Shown: piece after piece, positions 33,784 through 47,494 of the stretch
Layout: each line of letters starts with the position of its first letter
Numbering within the stretch: the first letter of the stretch is position 1
DNA from: Atherix ibis
Taxonomy: Eukaryota; Arthropoda; Insecta; Diptera; Athericidae
Assembly: GCA_958298945.1 (NCBI GenBank)
Contig: OY282606.1
Span: 74,201,622 to 74,265,621 of the forward strand
DNA length: 64,000 nt
Reading direction: 5' to 3'
Notes under the pieces: generated by a model
Databases searched by the model: none
What the model was told of the DNA's origin: nothing
What the model saw: the letters and a program-made list of their open reading frames with translations, nothing else
Program-made: the position numbers and the translations under genes

Positions 33784-36700
33784 CAGTAAAAAAAAACAAT
33801 TTGTTTTATGTGGTTACCCAAAATCCAATAAGGTTAAAAATAAAAAGAAAACTCAGTTATACTCAAAACCGTTAAAATTATTTAGATCCTTAGAATCACT
33901 TTAATTAATTAGATACAATAACAAATTCCATGCTATAAAATAACCCCAATTTTAGGTATGCTCACGCCTGATAATAATAAAGGTAGATAAATGAACTTTT
34001 ATGTTTATTAGTATCATATATAGGAACAAATTATAGTTCCTATTTGGTATTTTGGTAAAAAAAAATTATTTTAATTTCTATAATTCCCGATTTTAATAAT
34101 TTAATTAATTTAGATTTTAAAAAAAAATTTCATCTTTAAACTGAGAGAGTATTTAGAAATGACAATATTAGAAATATAAGTAAGAATTGCACCTATTTTT
34201 TTTTGTTTTATTTGAAACATCTGCGAAATTAGTTTATGGCGACGTAAATCCTTTATCACCGCACAAGGGTTACTTAAAATTAGCCCTTTTAACTCAGATC
34301 ATGAGTTGCTACCACTCGAAAGTCAAAAAGATAGCAAAACACAAAACACAGTACAGTACAGAAAGGACACAAGCTTTGTTATTCGTATACGAAGCCACAT
34401 GGAGTGCTGAAACTGGGAAAGACTCCCGAATCAGAAGCGGTAAATATGCAACTATACCATCAACATCACCACCATCATTAAACCTTCACCAATCCACAAC
34501 TTATAATGACTCGAGACAAATCTGCTCTAGTTATGGACATCGTATCGGTTCAACAGTGAAATTCTCATCGTTTTATTTTTGTATTGGAAAATTTTATTTT
34601 TAACCCTATACTACAATATGACCCGACTCTAGTGAAAGAATGCCAATGTCTGGTTCCTTTATTTGTTGATGAGGATTCCCTTTTTTTATAGATTAGATTG
34701 CATTTACCAAAAATAGTATGGTAGGGAGGTAGGTATATTGCACAGTTTTCTATAACATTTGTACATTGTGGATGATAGCTCCGCTTTGTTGAGGACAGTG
34801 AATCCAGATTTGCCCTTTAAGGACGAAAACAGAAGAATCCACTTCGGAATTATATTTTTGTACAGGCAGCTGTGCTCAAGTGTCCGCACAAAAATTTAGC
34901 GCAGCGGGTGCGGTTAACATTCGATTCGCAGATTTTTACTATCCTTGAATTTTTCTTTCGCTGTCTTAAAAAAAAAAATTCTAACCGATTCTATTTCATT
35001 TAGCTTCTTGCTATCTATAAAACCAATATTCGTGCAAATGTTGCCTTCGGATATTCGATAATAGTTACTTCAGGTTTGCCTTTAAGTATACTTGCACAAT
35101 ACCCACTCAACATATCATAAGGATAAATCCTTTTTAATTGTAGGAATGAAATTTTGGTATTTACTTTTGTTTTCTTCTTTATTTATGAAATTATCGTATT
35201 TACTAAAATTTAATATTTGTTTAAACTCTTAAATAGGAGCATATAATATTAATAATAAAACTTATATTTATTTGAATATTTTAACGTGTGTTATCGATAT
35301 TAAAAGTTCTTATTACGCATTACAAATTCTTTAAATCATTAATATTGTTTGTTTATGATTTATACTAAAGTCAATTTGGTAACAGGATGCCCTAAGCTGT
35401 ATTCGAATTCGATGATATTTACCAGAGGACAGTCAGTCAGATATAATTAAAAGTCTTCTAAGAGCACCAGAGTGAAATTTTTTTCAGAAAAATCCATCTA
35501 ATTTTATAAATATTTATAAATGGTTAATGATTTTTCCCATTTTACATTTAAAACAGTCTACTCTATCAATTCATATCTCTAAGGATGTTATTAAACTGCA
35601 TAGTTTTCATTTTTGTCAGTTTTTTTTGTTGTAGAATATAAAACAAAATTATGGAGAATAGCATATAGCGAAGAGCAAAAATTCAAATTAAATTTTTTCT
35701 CCCAGAGGTCAAAGAGTGCGCATATATATACGAAAAGCGTCATAATAGCTGAATGTGATGTGATATTAACCTCGACATAATCCCAAACTACTGAGGCTTA
35801 GGATGTCAGGAAGTGAACACCCATCCATCTCAGCAGGTTACAGCTTAGCATGGTGTAGTACGAAAATCTAAGCCGCCGTTTATAAACAGGTTTATTAGGG
35901 TGCACAATTTTAGCCCAGAGGGGAGTCGTAAACGCCGAACTCTATGTTACACATTCTATGACTGCAACAGGGGTGTAATATGCTCCGATCATTCCGGATA
36001 TACTAAAACACAGAGCCAATAGATATCTTCCTTCTGTTTTTTTTATACATCTCCATCGTCTTTCTCTTTTTAATTTTATTTCATTTTTTTCCATGTCTGT
36101 CCACCCACTCCAAGGGCTTTTTACTCCATTTTCTAAAGACGGATTAACTTGTGCTTACCAAAAGGATTTCGATAAAATGACGACATATATTTCTCTCTAA
36201 CATTATCCTTCCATATTCACAATTCTGTTTGCAACACCCGCTAAGATGTCGGCTTTGCTTTTAACAGTTTCTCATTTCTTATTTGCAAATGAAAAGATCC
36301 ATCTACTGAGCTTTATAACTAAGAGTGTATAAAAGCTTCCAAGCGAATATTATATTGTATGAGAAAAATGATTCTTTCGTTTCTGAAGAGTTTTTACAGT
36401 ATTACCTTTTTTCATCATGCTTACATATTAAACATATTCTTAAGTCTTTAAGAGTTGGAAAAGATAATTTCAACTGACAATATCTTTTTATTGGTTGTTA
36501 AGGATAATTACTTGTATAAGCGTTAAATTGAGAAATCTACCACTTAGAAAATAATATAGTTTTCTTATGGCAATTTTTCAATTCATTTTTGAATAGCCAA
36601 AAAAATTTTCAGAAAATTACAGCATTTTTTTTAATTTTCAAAGAAAATATTTTTAATATAAAGGTAGATTGGGGAAAAAACTAAAAGCTTACTTGGCCAA

Positions 36701-38034
36701 ATTACATGATCTTATATATGTCATTAATTTTTATCAGAAAGCCGAACAGAGGCAAAAGGAGAATTTTCTAGTTCTGGTTTACAAGAATTATAATAAAAAA
36801 AATACTGATAATATTATATAAATGTTTCTAGAAACTGATAACATAACCTAGGAAATTTTGGCGACAAATCGTAAATAGAAATTGTTTCATATTTTGTAAA
36901 TCAAAGTTTAGGGAAACTCTTTACAAGAATCTTTACAAAAAATTTCGGTTACATAAACATACTCTACTAATATCAAATTAGTGTAGAATAATATCAATTG
37001 ATTCAGAATAAATTCCAATAACAGGCAACGTATATTTGTCAACTTAAAAATTTAACTGTAAGGAACTCGTATGCATTTTTTTGTATTATATTTTTCCATC
37101 TAAAGTGAAAGTACACTCGAGCTACAAAACATATAAAACTTGTGATATCATTTGAGCGTGAACTGTACCCTTTTTTTTAATATCAATGGGATACTCTTTG
37201 TGCTCATCCCTATGATGGTTGGCTAATAGATCCTTAAAATTTATCCCCTCACCATAATACTATTATGATTGTTAGTTGATGTGTAATCAAAATATTATGC
37301 AATAAGATCACTTCAGCAGTTCATTCTTTGTTGAATTGTATTAGTCTCTTGAAAATGAACATTTTTGTTGTATTGTAGTTTACCTAAATATTTTTACCAG
37401 CAACAAAAAAATTTCAAAAATGATCTTTAAAATATTGTTAAACATAAGTTCAAAATTCAAAAGAGTTTCTATATTTGCTTTCTTCTCACAAATAACTCTT
37501 TGTTATTAAACATTATTATAAGGATAATACATCTAAAATGCAATTAAAATAAGAACTAAATTTTTTTATTTTTTTAAGCAACAATAACTAACTGAAAGAA
37601 AACAGTAGCGCTCATTCTATTAGCTGGGTTCTAACCACTATTAATCACAAAATATAAGAAATTTTTAAAAATTTACATATACTCAACATCATTTTTTTTT
37701 ATTGGAAATTATAGCATAAAAAATGGTTTCAAGATTGTGATTGTTGATTTTATTATTGCTTAAAAATATTTCCACACATTAGATTTTGCGTTAAGTTTGG
37801 TGAATCTGCAATTTTGACTTTGGGGAACATAACTTAAGAGCCTATGGGGAACATTTCTCAACAGTATCAAGAGTACAAATTTTAGGTACCATAATTTTTT
37901 TTGTGGGCCGAGAAATTATGGAATATATATCCCGCTTTGGAAGGAAAGAAGTTACGGGTCTTATTATCGTCGATTAACGCTGTGTAAGTTAAATTTGAAT
38001 CATTTACATTTGATCCGCTTTTAACTAAAAGTTT
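33784..38034. other. AT-rich intergenic DNA, no gene assigned
   Basis: An open frame at 34187-34603 (138 codons, + strand) is long for such AT-rich DNA but has no recognisable domain and an ordinary composition, so I do not call it a gene. The block 35750-36010 is less AT-rich and resembles degraded coding or repeat DNA without an identifiable family. Confidence 0.35.
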
Positions 38035-38275
38035 GGGTATAGAAAATTAATGTGCCAAGATGGTGCCAAAAACACCACTAACACGGCCATCTCCATCAAT
38101 CCTCTATTCACTTGAATTCAAGCCGTGCAATTTTTTTCGTTCTCGAAGATAGAAAAAATCACTTGTAAGGGGACGTCATCTTGGTACTGTCAACAATATC
38201 GAAAGCAATGTAACCAAGGAGCTGAGGGTGATTCCAATTGAAGTTTCCTCGATTACACTTTTTTGTGAAGGGTAC
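38035..38275 (+). mobile_element. MLE-G copy 3: mariner-type transposase fragment
   Basis: The + strand reads in broken frames QDGAKNTTNTAISIN, the equivalent of QDGARPHTA with the second Asp kept. Next comes YSLEFKPCNFFRSRR, the equivalent of YSPDLAPCDFFLF with the third Asp changed to Asn. After a stop, KSLVRGRHLGTVNNIESNVT and KELRVIPIEV follow. The last part matches the complement of 62740-62830 (HLGTIDNIQRGIIKELKVIA), which ties the two together. No ends were seen. Confidence 0.65.
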
Positions 38276-39839
38276 TATTCTAAATATGCAAAAAAATTAT
38301 ATATAAAAATAAAATAAAATTGAAATTCAAAAATAGTCTCTTTGTCATGTTAAAGTATTAAATTTAGAAAAAATCCAAATTAAACACATTATAAGAACAC
38401 TCAAATTCAATTAGAACACCAAAGATTTTAAAATTTATACTCTCATAACTGCCCAACATGGCTTACATTATATACAAAATATATTTGAATCAATCGAAAA
38501 AAAATACTAAATTTCATAAAAAGGATCTACTATATTGTAAAAGTAGCTACTATTAAATACATAATTATTATTTCACTATTTGTAGATAATAAAATCCGAA
38601 ATTATCATTGTGAGGAACTAGTATCATAGCTATTTTCGAGACTTTTTGGGGGCCTTGCAGATATTTTATAAAACTTCATTTGCCTATTATTGACAAAGTG
38701 CACTTTGAAATAAATTTTTGCTAATATTAAAAAATATTTTTTGAATTGTCTGAAAGATAGAAGAATTTCTTGAATAGCTTAAACAATTCTATTTTAACCA
38801 TTTAAACGTTGTTAAAATTGCTAACTGTCGGAAATTTTCCTTTCTCAAAGAGAGTGGCAAGAAGTAATTTGGATGGGAACTAAAATTAGTTTTAAACTAA
38901 AATTATAATCGGAATTCTGATATAGTTGAATGCATAATATTTTTAATTGATTGCTAATGGACACACTTTATATTGTATCCGAAATATTGAAAATATTATC
39001 CATCAACAGTGAGGTTTCTTTTTAATATTTAATTTTATTCCACAATTGAAACTTTCTACCGGTTTCGAGCGCCGTATTTTTATTCTTATTTTCCAAAAAA
39101 AAATTGCATTAAATTTTATTGGATTTTTTAAATATTAGAAGAATATTTCAAAGATAATAAATATTGGCTTGAAAATTGTGTTTAATGGTTAAGAAATTTC
39201 TACTTTAATTATACAATTTGCTTAAAGAGTTGTTCCGAAAGCAATTCATAATATATGGTATAGAAAATATCAAACAATTTGGTTTGAAAAAAAAAGATAT
39301 TTGGAAAATATCAAAAAAAAAAAAAATTGACCAACTAAACACGCATACGTATGGAAATGATAAAAGGTTGTTTGAAACAAAAGAGAAAATATCAATTTCT
39401 GTTTGCGTATTCAAACCAGATCTAACCTTAAATCGTTCTTCAACAAACGAATAGTAGAAAAAAAAATCCATAAAAGACAAAAAGCATATCGCTACTATAC
39501 ACACACATGAACACACTCCAATAAAGTTCACATCTGTCCGCTACTTAAGTCAATAATCCCCAAGAACTAGAACTGAAAACAAAATGAGGGACAGAGCAAA
39601 GATTCCGGTCGAAGGAAGTGATGATAGTGTGGCGAACAGTTCAATAAGGGATGCGCTTGTCTCCCACCCATTTTCATATGTCCTCCTAGCCCAAGGCGAA
39701 AGCAAACAAAGCCGAAATTGAGAACTATATAATATAATACACACATAGGTATATAATATGGTGAAATGCGTTACAAACACAGTATTACCAACCCCCACCC
39801 TGAAGTTCACGATTTGACTCTCTGGCGCGGAGCAACGGT
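38276..39839. other. Intergenic DNA upstream of Lmx1, AT-rich
   Basis: No gene found. Open frames at 39205-39880 on the minus strand are F/S-rich or show no domain. GC content rises towards 39800. Confidence 0.4.
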
Positions 39840-40400
39840 CGTATTTCGCAAGTGCAGCGAGGCAAAATGAAGTACACATGACCGAATCGTCGATTCTCTC
39901 TCAAATTGCAAATGGAGTATTCCTTCGAATAGGGGAATCACGACCAATCGGAATTCAGAAGGAGGAGCTTCTGAACGAATGTGTTCGTCTCGCTTCACTG
40001 CTTCTGTAACTGCGTTATAATCGCCAGGGACAGGCGCATTGCAAACCGTTGATTCGTTTAATTCGTTCACTCGCCGAGAACAGGAATGAGCCATAGTAGA
40101 CAGCATCCCCTCGAATGACATACGCTATTCTATTCATCCGTGCACGTTCCACCCTTCGTTGTTCGTAAACAAACAGTTCGCTGAGCACACCAACTTCCAT
40201 GCATTTGCGGTGAAATCGCACCGACCAACGTTCAATTCATATTACCCACCACCACACCATCGCCGCATCGGTGTTCAACATCTGAATCTTCTGACTAGCC
40301 CTTCGCCATTTGATATGCATGCCCCGTTCAATCATATGCAATCCGACACTGGCGGTTATCGGACGCTCGCTTGGAACTCGTTCAGGGCATAAAAATCCGA
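39840..40400 (+). promoter_or_regulatory. GC-richer block, candidate promoter or 5' UTR of Lmx1
   Basis: This is the longest stretch near the gene in which G+C approaches half, with many CG dinucleotides, in a window that is otherwise about 70 percent A+T. It lies about 0.6-1.2 kb upstream of the Lmx1 start codon. It includes a 77-codon open frame (40159-40392) that may be an upstream open frame or chance. No clear TATA box or initiator-downstream element pair could be fixed. An initiator-like TCAGT occurs at 40467 and another at 40926. Inference from position and composition only. Confidence 0.35.
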
Positions 40401-41005
40401 ATTATTTCGTCCTATTTCAAAAATGTCTTGCGGAACACAAAAATTTCATCTCTAATAACAAAAAGTGTCAGTAAAGTTTAATTCGATTCAAGTTGATTTA
40501 TTTAATGTAAACTAAATAATAATCTTAATTTTAAGATTAAAAACAAAATACATAATAATTATTTTTTAGTGTTGTATTATTGAATAAAGAACGAGTTAAC
40601 TTTAAAATGAAGATCGTTTAAATACTATTCATTTGGATAAATAACGTTTGTGGTGCAATAAAAATGGGGTGGTACAATTTTAAGTGAAATGATATGAAAA
40701 ATTTTTGTGCAACTAAATTTAATAAATTCTATTCGAACCTATCACAATTACAAGGGAAAAATTTCAAATTTAAGAAGAAAAAAATCTTATAATTTTAGAA
40801 AAAAAAATTCAAATTCAAATAATCTTAGTTAGTTTGTGGTCTATATTAACTGATTAGTCATTAGTGGTGTACATTCGTCGTTGTATGTACATTACAAGCA
40901 AGAAACAAATACCACGTGCTCTGCTCAGTTTCCTCTACAAAACTTACTGCCTGATAACGTAACAAAACGGGGGGGTGGAAGACAATAGAGAGCATTAAAT
41001 TCGCC

Positions 41006-41111
41006 ATGCTGGAATTTTATCCCGTCCCCACTAGCATGAACAGTGGACTAATGCAGGGTGGACAACTTAATGGAACAATATCAAAGCCAATGGACTGTAG
41101 TGGTCGAACTG
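41006..41111 (+). CDS. Lmx1: Lmx1-type LIM-homeobox gene, first coding exon (residues 1-35)
   Basis: Encodes the N-terminus of a LIM-homeodomain transcription factor. The ATG at 41006 has a favourable context (TTCGCCATGC) and an in-frame stop upstream at 40955-40957. The exon reads MLEFYPVPTSMNSGLMQGGQ and on to PMDCSGRT, then one base (G) before the donor G|GTAAAT at 41112. This leaves phase 1, which fits the phase-1 acceptor at 56041 and makes a Glu codon across the junction. The composition is visibly coding-like against the AT-rich flanks. Vertebrate LMX1 proteins likewise start with ML and a short tail before LIM1. Too short to be found by an open-frame scan. The link to exon 2 is inferred from phase, position and orientation. 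Confidence 0.75.
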
Positions 41112-43532
41112 GTAAATATAAACACACTCAAATTCTTTTCTAATAACACACTAGATTTGGTCTTGTAATTTCAAGAAAATATAGTTGTTCTGTTTTTAGT
41201 TTTTATGGAATTTAATTAGAATATTTCGATTGATTTTAAGAAGAAAATTCCCATTTATTGTATTATATTTTACTATTGGAAATAAATTTAAATATAGCAG
41301 CAATTAGAATAGGGACACTTAACAATATAATATTCAATACAAAAATATAAATAATATGAAAAATATCTCTTCTCCTTGAGATATTCTGAGCATGTGTATA
41401 TACGTCAATGTTTTTCTTGTACATGCACATATCTGACAATAAACTAAATATACAACAACATTTTCTATACGAATATGTGTATTTACTAATATTTATTCAA
41501 TTGATAAAGTTTAACGAAGGATCATATATATAGTGTAAAACGGGACAAAATAAAGGTATGCCAAGAATTGCAAAAAAAAATCAAAGAATGTTTCTTAGCA
41601 AATTGTTGATATGTTTTGATAAACGTGGTTAAAAACTTTCGTTCTTATTGTATTTTCTAGATCTCAAATTTCGTATTCAAATAAAAAAAAAAGTTTAGCA
41701 ATTATAATAAATTTAGTTATTATTATTATTATATACGAAGATGATTTTGATACTTACATATATCTTAAATTAATAGCATTTGAATATATCCGTCGGATTA
41801 TAGTTTAAATAATATGAAAAAGAAACCATATTTCATAGAGAACTTTTGTACTTAGCTCTAAACCTATTAAATCAAAAGAGCTAATGTAAAAAAGGAGATT
41901 AGATAATAAAAAAGGAACAAATTGTTAACCAAAACCAATCCTGCTGAACCAAATTTTGTATTCCACATAATACTCTCGAAACTAATACCATCATCAATTT
42001 CTTTCAACAAAAGATACAAGTACTTGTACAAAATAAAGTTTCAAACAAAAAGCAGTTTATCATTTCGATAGAATTCGTTAGCACTTTGTATGAATTTTAT
42101 TTAAATTTAAGCCCATAACAAGTTAAATATACATTATTTCTTTAAAGTTTTCAAAACGTTACTACTATTCGTATGTGCACAATCTATCATTAACACACTT
42201 AAATGGATATTATTTTGACAAAACATTCGCATTTATTATAAGTGTAAGAATAAAACTAGAGTTTTATAGTACAAGTAACTATGACTATTTATACTATAAA
42301 TTTATTCGGATCTTATATTTCTGATGAATTTCTATACTTAAACAAAACCTTACGCAACTATAATATAAATGTATACACATCAACATAAAATATAACTTTT
42401 TTTTGTTGAGAATACTATAAATATAAAACATAGATGCCATAAAACTAATAAATATTATTTTTTAATAAATAATCTTTCAATATATCTTTCATTTATAGAT
42501 AATTTTCCAAAAAAAAAACTGACTTAATCCACTTAATCATTCTTCAATGATATAAAAAAATATACAAAACTAAAGAACTTCTATCAATATTTATTTTCAA
42601 ATTTATTTAATGAAATCAAGAATTCAGACATCTTTATATAAAATGATTTACTTTTTATTCAAAAAAAAAAAAACTAGGTAGCCGGTTGGAAAAGGCACAT
42701 TAATTCATGTTCTCATATTAAGTTTAATCATCCCAAATAACGTGTGTAGTACTATTTAATAGAAGTTTAAAATAAATAAAAAGCAAAGCATAACTTTACC
42801 AAAACTATGTAAACGGAATGTTTCGGTTTGGTACAGTTCATCAATCTGTACGTCAATTGCTGAACGACAAAAACCATCATTTTTTTTTCATAGAATGAAC
42901 AAATAAAAAAACAACAACAATAGCAACAGTATTAAAATACTTTGGATACAAATATCATACATTAAAAATTCGCTATCATAAACATTTGTAGGAGAGCGTT
43001 AACAAAAAATCGATTCCGCAATGGAAATTCATTTCGAATGGAAACTTTTCCAAAAATTATTGCATTCTCATACAATTCATACCCTGGTTTAATCCGGATG
43101 GATTCCGATAGTATGGAAGTTATATATTGACCGCAATGAATGCATATACTACTGCTATATTCATCGAATTTTTTATATCAATAAATAGTTCGTTATATTC
43201 AATATATAGATACTACGATATTATGTAAACGAAATAAGAGTATACGATTTCATTGATACTATTTATTCAAGTATTTCTTTTATATTTTTTTTGGGGTAGG
43301 GGGCGAAAATGAACATATTCATTCAAACGTTCTATGTATACATATTTTTCATACGAAATTATTATAAAAAAATTTTAATTTTCTTGTCATAATAAAAAAT
43401 CTTGAAATAGCAATAAAAAATGGAGCCAAAATACAAGAAACACATAAGCTCTTAGTAAATTTAAAACTAATTCAGCCCAAATTTTTTTTGCATAAATGGT
43501 CTACTAAGGTTAAAAATTCATCATACACAATA

Positions 43533-44228
43533 CGAAGTCTGTTAAAAAATGATCGCGAATTTTGTGTTTTTTTCAAAAATTATTTATTTGTTCATGAATA
43601 TCTATTTTGTCCCCTTCAAAATAATCCCCACCAGATATTATACACTTATGCCAACGTTTTTTACAATCCTCGAAGCACTTCAAAAAATCATTTTTTTGTC
43701 ATCTTGTTCAGCTCCTCCTTCGATGCCGTCTTTATCTTCTCAATCGTAGCGTAGCGCCGTCCTTTAATGGGGCTCTTCAGTTTCCGGAACAAGAAAAAGT
43801 CACAGGGAGCCAGATCTGGAGCAAAAGCCAATTTTTGTTCTTCCACAAATCCGGGCGTTTCTAGCTGATTACTTCGCGCAACTTGCGCATAACTTGCAGG
43901 TAATATTTCTTATTGACCATAAAGTCATGATTCGTCACCAGTTATGACCCTCTGGAGCAAATTTGGGTCGTCGCGGACAGAGTCCAACAGCTCCTTATTA
44001 ATGTTAATGCGATGCTGTTCTTGGTCGAAATTGAGCAAAAATCGAAGACGAGCCAAAACACGTGCAAACCAAGCAGCTGTCAAAAATTAACTGAACATTC
44101 AAAATTTCCGAACTTATCGGAATAAGTGAGAGATATGAGTACCAACATAATGTCACAAAAAAATCGAAAATCGAATTAACTTAACCCGCGGAAATTCAAA
44201 ATTCGCGATACTTTTTGAACAGATCTCG
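43533..44228 (-). mobile_element. MLE-D copy 1: internally deleted mariner
   Basis: Ends CGAAGTCTGTTAAAAAATGA at the left and CGAGATCTGTTCAAAAAGTA read inward from the right, next to TA (43531-43532, 44229-44230). On the minus strand the C-terminal part of a mariner transposase is readable (complement of 43600-43830): APDLAPCDFFLFRKLKSP (third Asp), RRYATIEKIKTASKEELNKM and a KCFEDC-type tail. TGDESW-type text (first Asp) lies near 43930 without the segment between. The N-terminal half is deleted. Confidence 0.88.
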
Positions 44229-44329
44229 TATATAAAGTTTTTTTTATTTTTTTTTATTTTATCCGCAACTAAAATTTTATTGTAACAAGCAGATTTACAT
44301 AATATTTTAATTTACAATATTATGCATCA

Positions 44330-45290
44330 AAAGGTGGGAGTAAACACCCATCGGCATTTCTCCAACTAATGGAAGTTATTGTAGATTCCTCTAGAAAATC
44401 TCTAGGCTATTGTCTCTTAAGTGTCCAATGAGTGTTTCCGGGGAGGGGAGTACAGGACAATTCTGTCACAAGTGAATTATAATGATAGGATAAATGGGAG
44501 TGAAATTTTTGATGGCGGTAAATGCACAAGTCCTGAACAAAGGGAACATTTTAGATCACGATGTATTGCATAAAAGGGGGTATCAATAATTTTATGGGGG
44601 ATTTTGGATGAGAAGGACTGGACGCGATAGGAATTGGAACTTTTCGTTGATCCCTAAAATTCAATTCCATATGTCCAAATAGGTTTTATAATTGTATTTT
44701 AGATTAGAAGTTTGCTTTTGATTGTTAGTTTCGAGCGTTTGTCAAGTAGTCTAAGCAGACTACGTTGCTGGAAACTATGTCAGGATTTGTATGGGTAGCA
44801 AGTATGGTCGAATCGTCTGCATAAGAAGTAATAATATTATTACAATAGAATCAGATGGGATGTGATGGGTATAAATATTACAATATATAAAATGGGACCA
44901 AGGATACTGTCTTGTGGGACTGCGGCTAGAATAAGATACATTTCCGAGGATTCTGAGTTAATTGCAACTTGGAAATGACGTTGGAAGAGATATGAATTTA
45001 TGATAAGGTAATATGTTGAAGGAAGAAATCTCTTGAGTTTCCAGAAGACTCCATGATACCATACACAATAAAAAGCTTGGGAGATATCTAAAAATACTTC
45101 TGGACATTACTCTTTCCTCTCAAGAGGAATAGTAGAGTGTTCAGATCGGAAGCCAAATTAGTGATCAGGAATAATTTTTTCATTAACTAGGACTGGGGGT
45201 AGAGTCCTTTTAATAGGAGTTTTTCAAATATCTTACCAAGAATTGATAAGAGGCTGATAGGTCTATAGGAGGAAGGAGAATTAATGGGTA
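44330..45290 (-). mobile_element. Jockey-like non-LTR retrotransposon remnant K1
   Basis: The complement, read from 45290 down in broken frames, gives SYRPISLLSILGKIFEKLLL, then IIPDH and FGFRSEHST-like text, VFLDISQAFYCVWYHGVFWK (motif A), AAVPQDSILGPILY (motif B), and TSYADDSTILATHTNPDI with an intact YADD (about 44826-44813). The thumb region IKPIWTYGIEF and a C-terminal cysteine-containing tail follow to about 44340. This is the domain order of jockey-clade reverse transcriptases. Stops and frameshifts are frequent. The endonuclease part is missing. Confidence 0.82.
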
Positions 45291-46559
45291 TATACAAAAT
45301 TATAATAAATAAAATTAAAAATTAACTACCACAGAATAAATTCAGTTTTTTTTGCTAAATCATATTGAAAGTTTTTGAATCGAAAATATTAATACAAGTT
45401 CTAATTATAAAGCACAAAATCTCAATCGAACTAAATATTAACGTGATCAGCAAAAACTAAACAGAAGACTAATAACATCACGAGAACACATAAAATCGAC
45501 AGGATAAACGTCAACCTTCTCACACTGACAACTCAGAAAACAAAACAACAAATGCACCTGAAAGGAAACTATTATACTACCAAAAAAGTTTTCAATAAAA
45601 CATTTCATTTATTAAAGAGTCAATAAGTTATCTTTTAGATTCTAAATCAACTTTTTCTAATAGAAAACTATTTTGTTGTGTTTCTATGTGAAAAAAAATC
45701 TATAAAAATACTTAATTCAAATAAATCGTTAAGCTTACCGTAAATTATTTTATCTAATTTATCATAAGGACTACGATTTATATAAGGGCAGAGGCTAGTA
45801 AGAAAATAAGATTATATATTTAATTTGCGCAAAAAAAAAAAATTGAAAAGTCCTTAAAACATGTGCCAGGGGTTATATAATGCGTCAATTTGGCGAACAA
45901 ACAGTATTTGTCAAATATTTCTCAATTTAATGGTTTCAATTAAATAACAAAAAATATTTAAAAAAAAACTTTATTACTATACACTGGACTCCTATATGAT
46001 TATAAACGTAGATAGGGTTTCTACACATAGATATACAACCTTGAGTAATTGTATTATTTTGCTGGATGTGACATTGTGCTGTTGAAACCACATGATTAGC
46101 AAAAAGACCAACAACTAACTATTTTGCTTATTAACATAAACATTCGTCTCTCATTAGAATTATTGAAGAAAATCAGGGCTATTAATAATTTAAATGTAAC
46201 ATTGTCACTTGGAAACGTTAATTTATCGTCTGCCATTCCATTATAAATTTGACACTTTTACTCTTCAAGATTGACAAATAGAGTAACATGAGGAGTGGCT
46301 GATCGCGCACATGTAGGCTACTTTCCTTTTATTCCAAAGACACCATTATATACAGAACTTTTAAAATAAGGCAGCTGATATTATGCAACATATATAGAAA
46401 GGCTCTCTAGTACATGTACTTTTCGAAAATTATTATTATATATTTTTTCGAATGCATAAATTTTTTTAAATAATTTCCATGAAAAATTTACTTGTAATTA
46501 GGTTTTAAAAATAACATTATTCATTCATAACCGAATATAGTGTACATTATTCAGATTAG
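45291..46559. other. AT-rich intronic DNA, nothing recognised
   Basis: Between two jockey-like remnants. I see no coding sequence, terminal repeats or clear structure. Confidence 0.4.
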
Positions 46560-47490
46560 CTTAATTAGCCTCGTGACCATTGCCGTCTCAGGCGATGAAA
46601 CTTGGAAGGGTCACTGAGGATAATTTTCTTATAACAATGTGGGATGATATGGTAAATAAGCATAAAACTTTTTATAACGAGTAACAATTAGTTTACGAAT
46701 ATATTATGAAAAAACCCCAGAGTTTTAATCCATAGGTCCAAATAGGTTTCAGTAGTCTTATATATAAGTAATTTGCTGTCAGTTGTAAGCTTTGAAAGTG
46801 AGCTCAACAGTCTATGTAGTTGTATCTATCGTCTGTTCACTTCAAGTCGTTTGGGTCTTGGATGTGGGTTACACGTCTATCGTTTGTCCCGGTATAGTCC
46901 TAAGTATCGCATTTGCTTTTATTGAGTAATTATACTCAAGTATGGGTTCCCATAACCCAACTTTAGGGTTCGAGAATATACTTTTATAAAATATTTTCGT
47001 GGCTTGTTAATAAGTCTGTATCGTCTCCGAAAGTTGCAGCAAGGGCATTAGGACAGGAAGAGATATCAGAACTATGTTATTATACAGGATAGGAATAAGG
47101 ATATTACCTGAGGAATACCGGCAAATATAGGATATAATGGGGAATATTCAAGAAACTTGAAAATAACGTTGTAAGAGGTATGATTGTATTTACAGGTAGT
47201 AAGTGGAGGGAAGAAATTGTTTCAATTTTCAGAGTAACCTAAGCTTCCACGAACAGTCATATTATGTGGTATATCTATACAAAAAGAATTTCTAATACTT
47301 CACATGAGCGATAAGGAAGAGCCCTCAATAATATTACTGACACTGTATTATTATGCTTGGTTTATGACTTTTCTATTACAGTGTGTGTAAATATGATACC
47401 AATTAGTATCTCATCAGTTTATGTTTGACTGAAATAAGAAAACTAGATTGAAACGCAAAAGTCGACTCTGAAGGTCTAGATAAGTTGTAG
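46560..47490 (-). mobile_element. Jockey-like remnant K2, same family as K1
   Basis: More decayed than K1 but collinear with it. The complement contains ATFGDDTDLLTSHENILQKY near 47035-46980 (the YADD position reads FGDD), then thumb-region text and LLKPIWTYGLKLWGFFHN near 46750-46700, which aligns with IKPIWTYGIEF of K1. Around 47080-47130 the motif B region is barely readable. Its 5' side ends within a few bases of the DD41D-type element at 47495. Confidence 0.72.
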
Positions 47491-47494
47491 TATA

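Noticed and set aside
39205..40221. Minus-strand open frames upstream of Lmx1
   Set aside because: No domain, F/S-rich or arbitrary composition, and they overlap each other. The GC-rich block alone explains the length of those near 40000.
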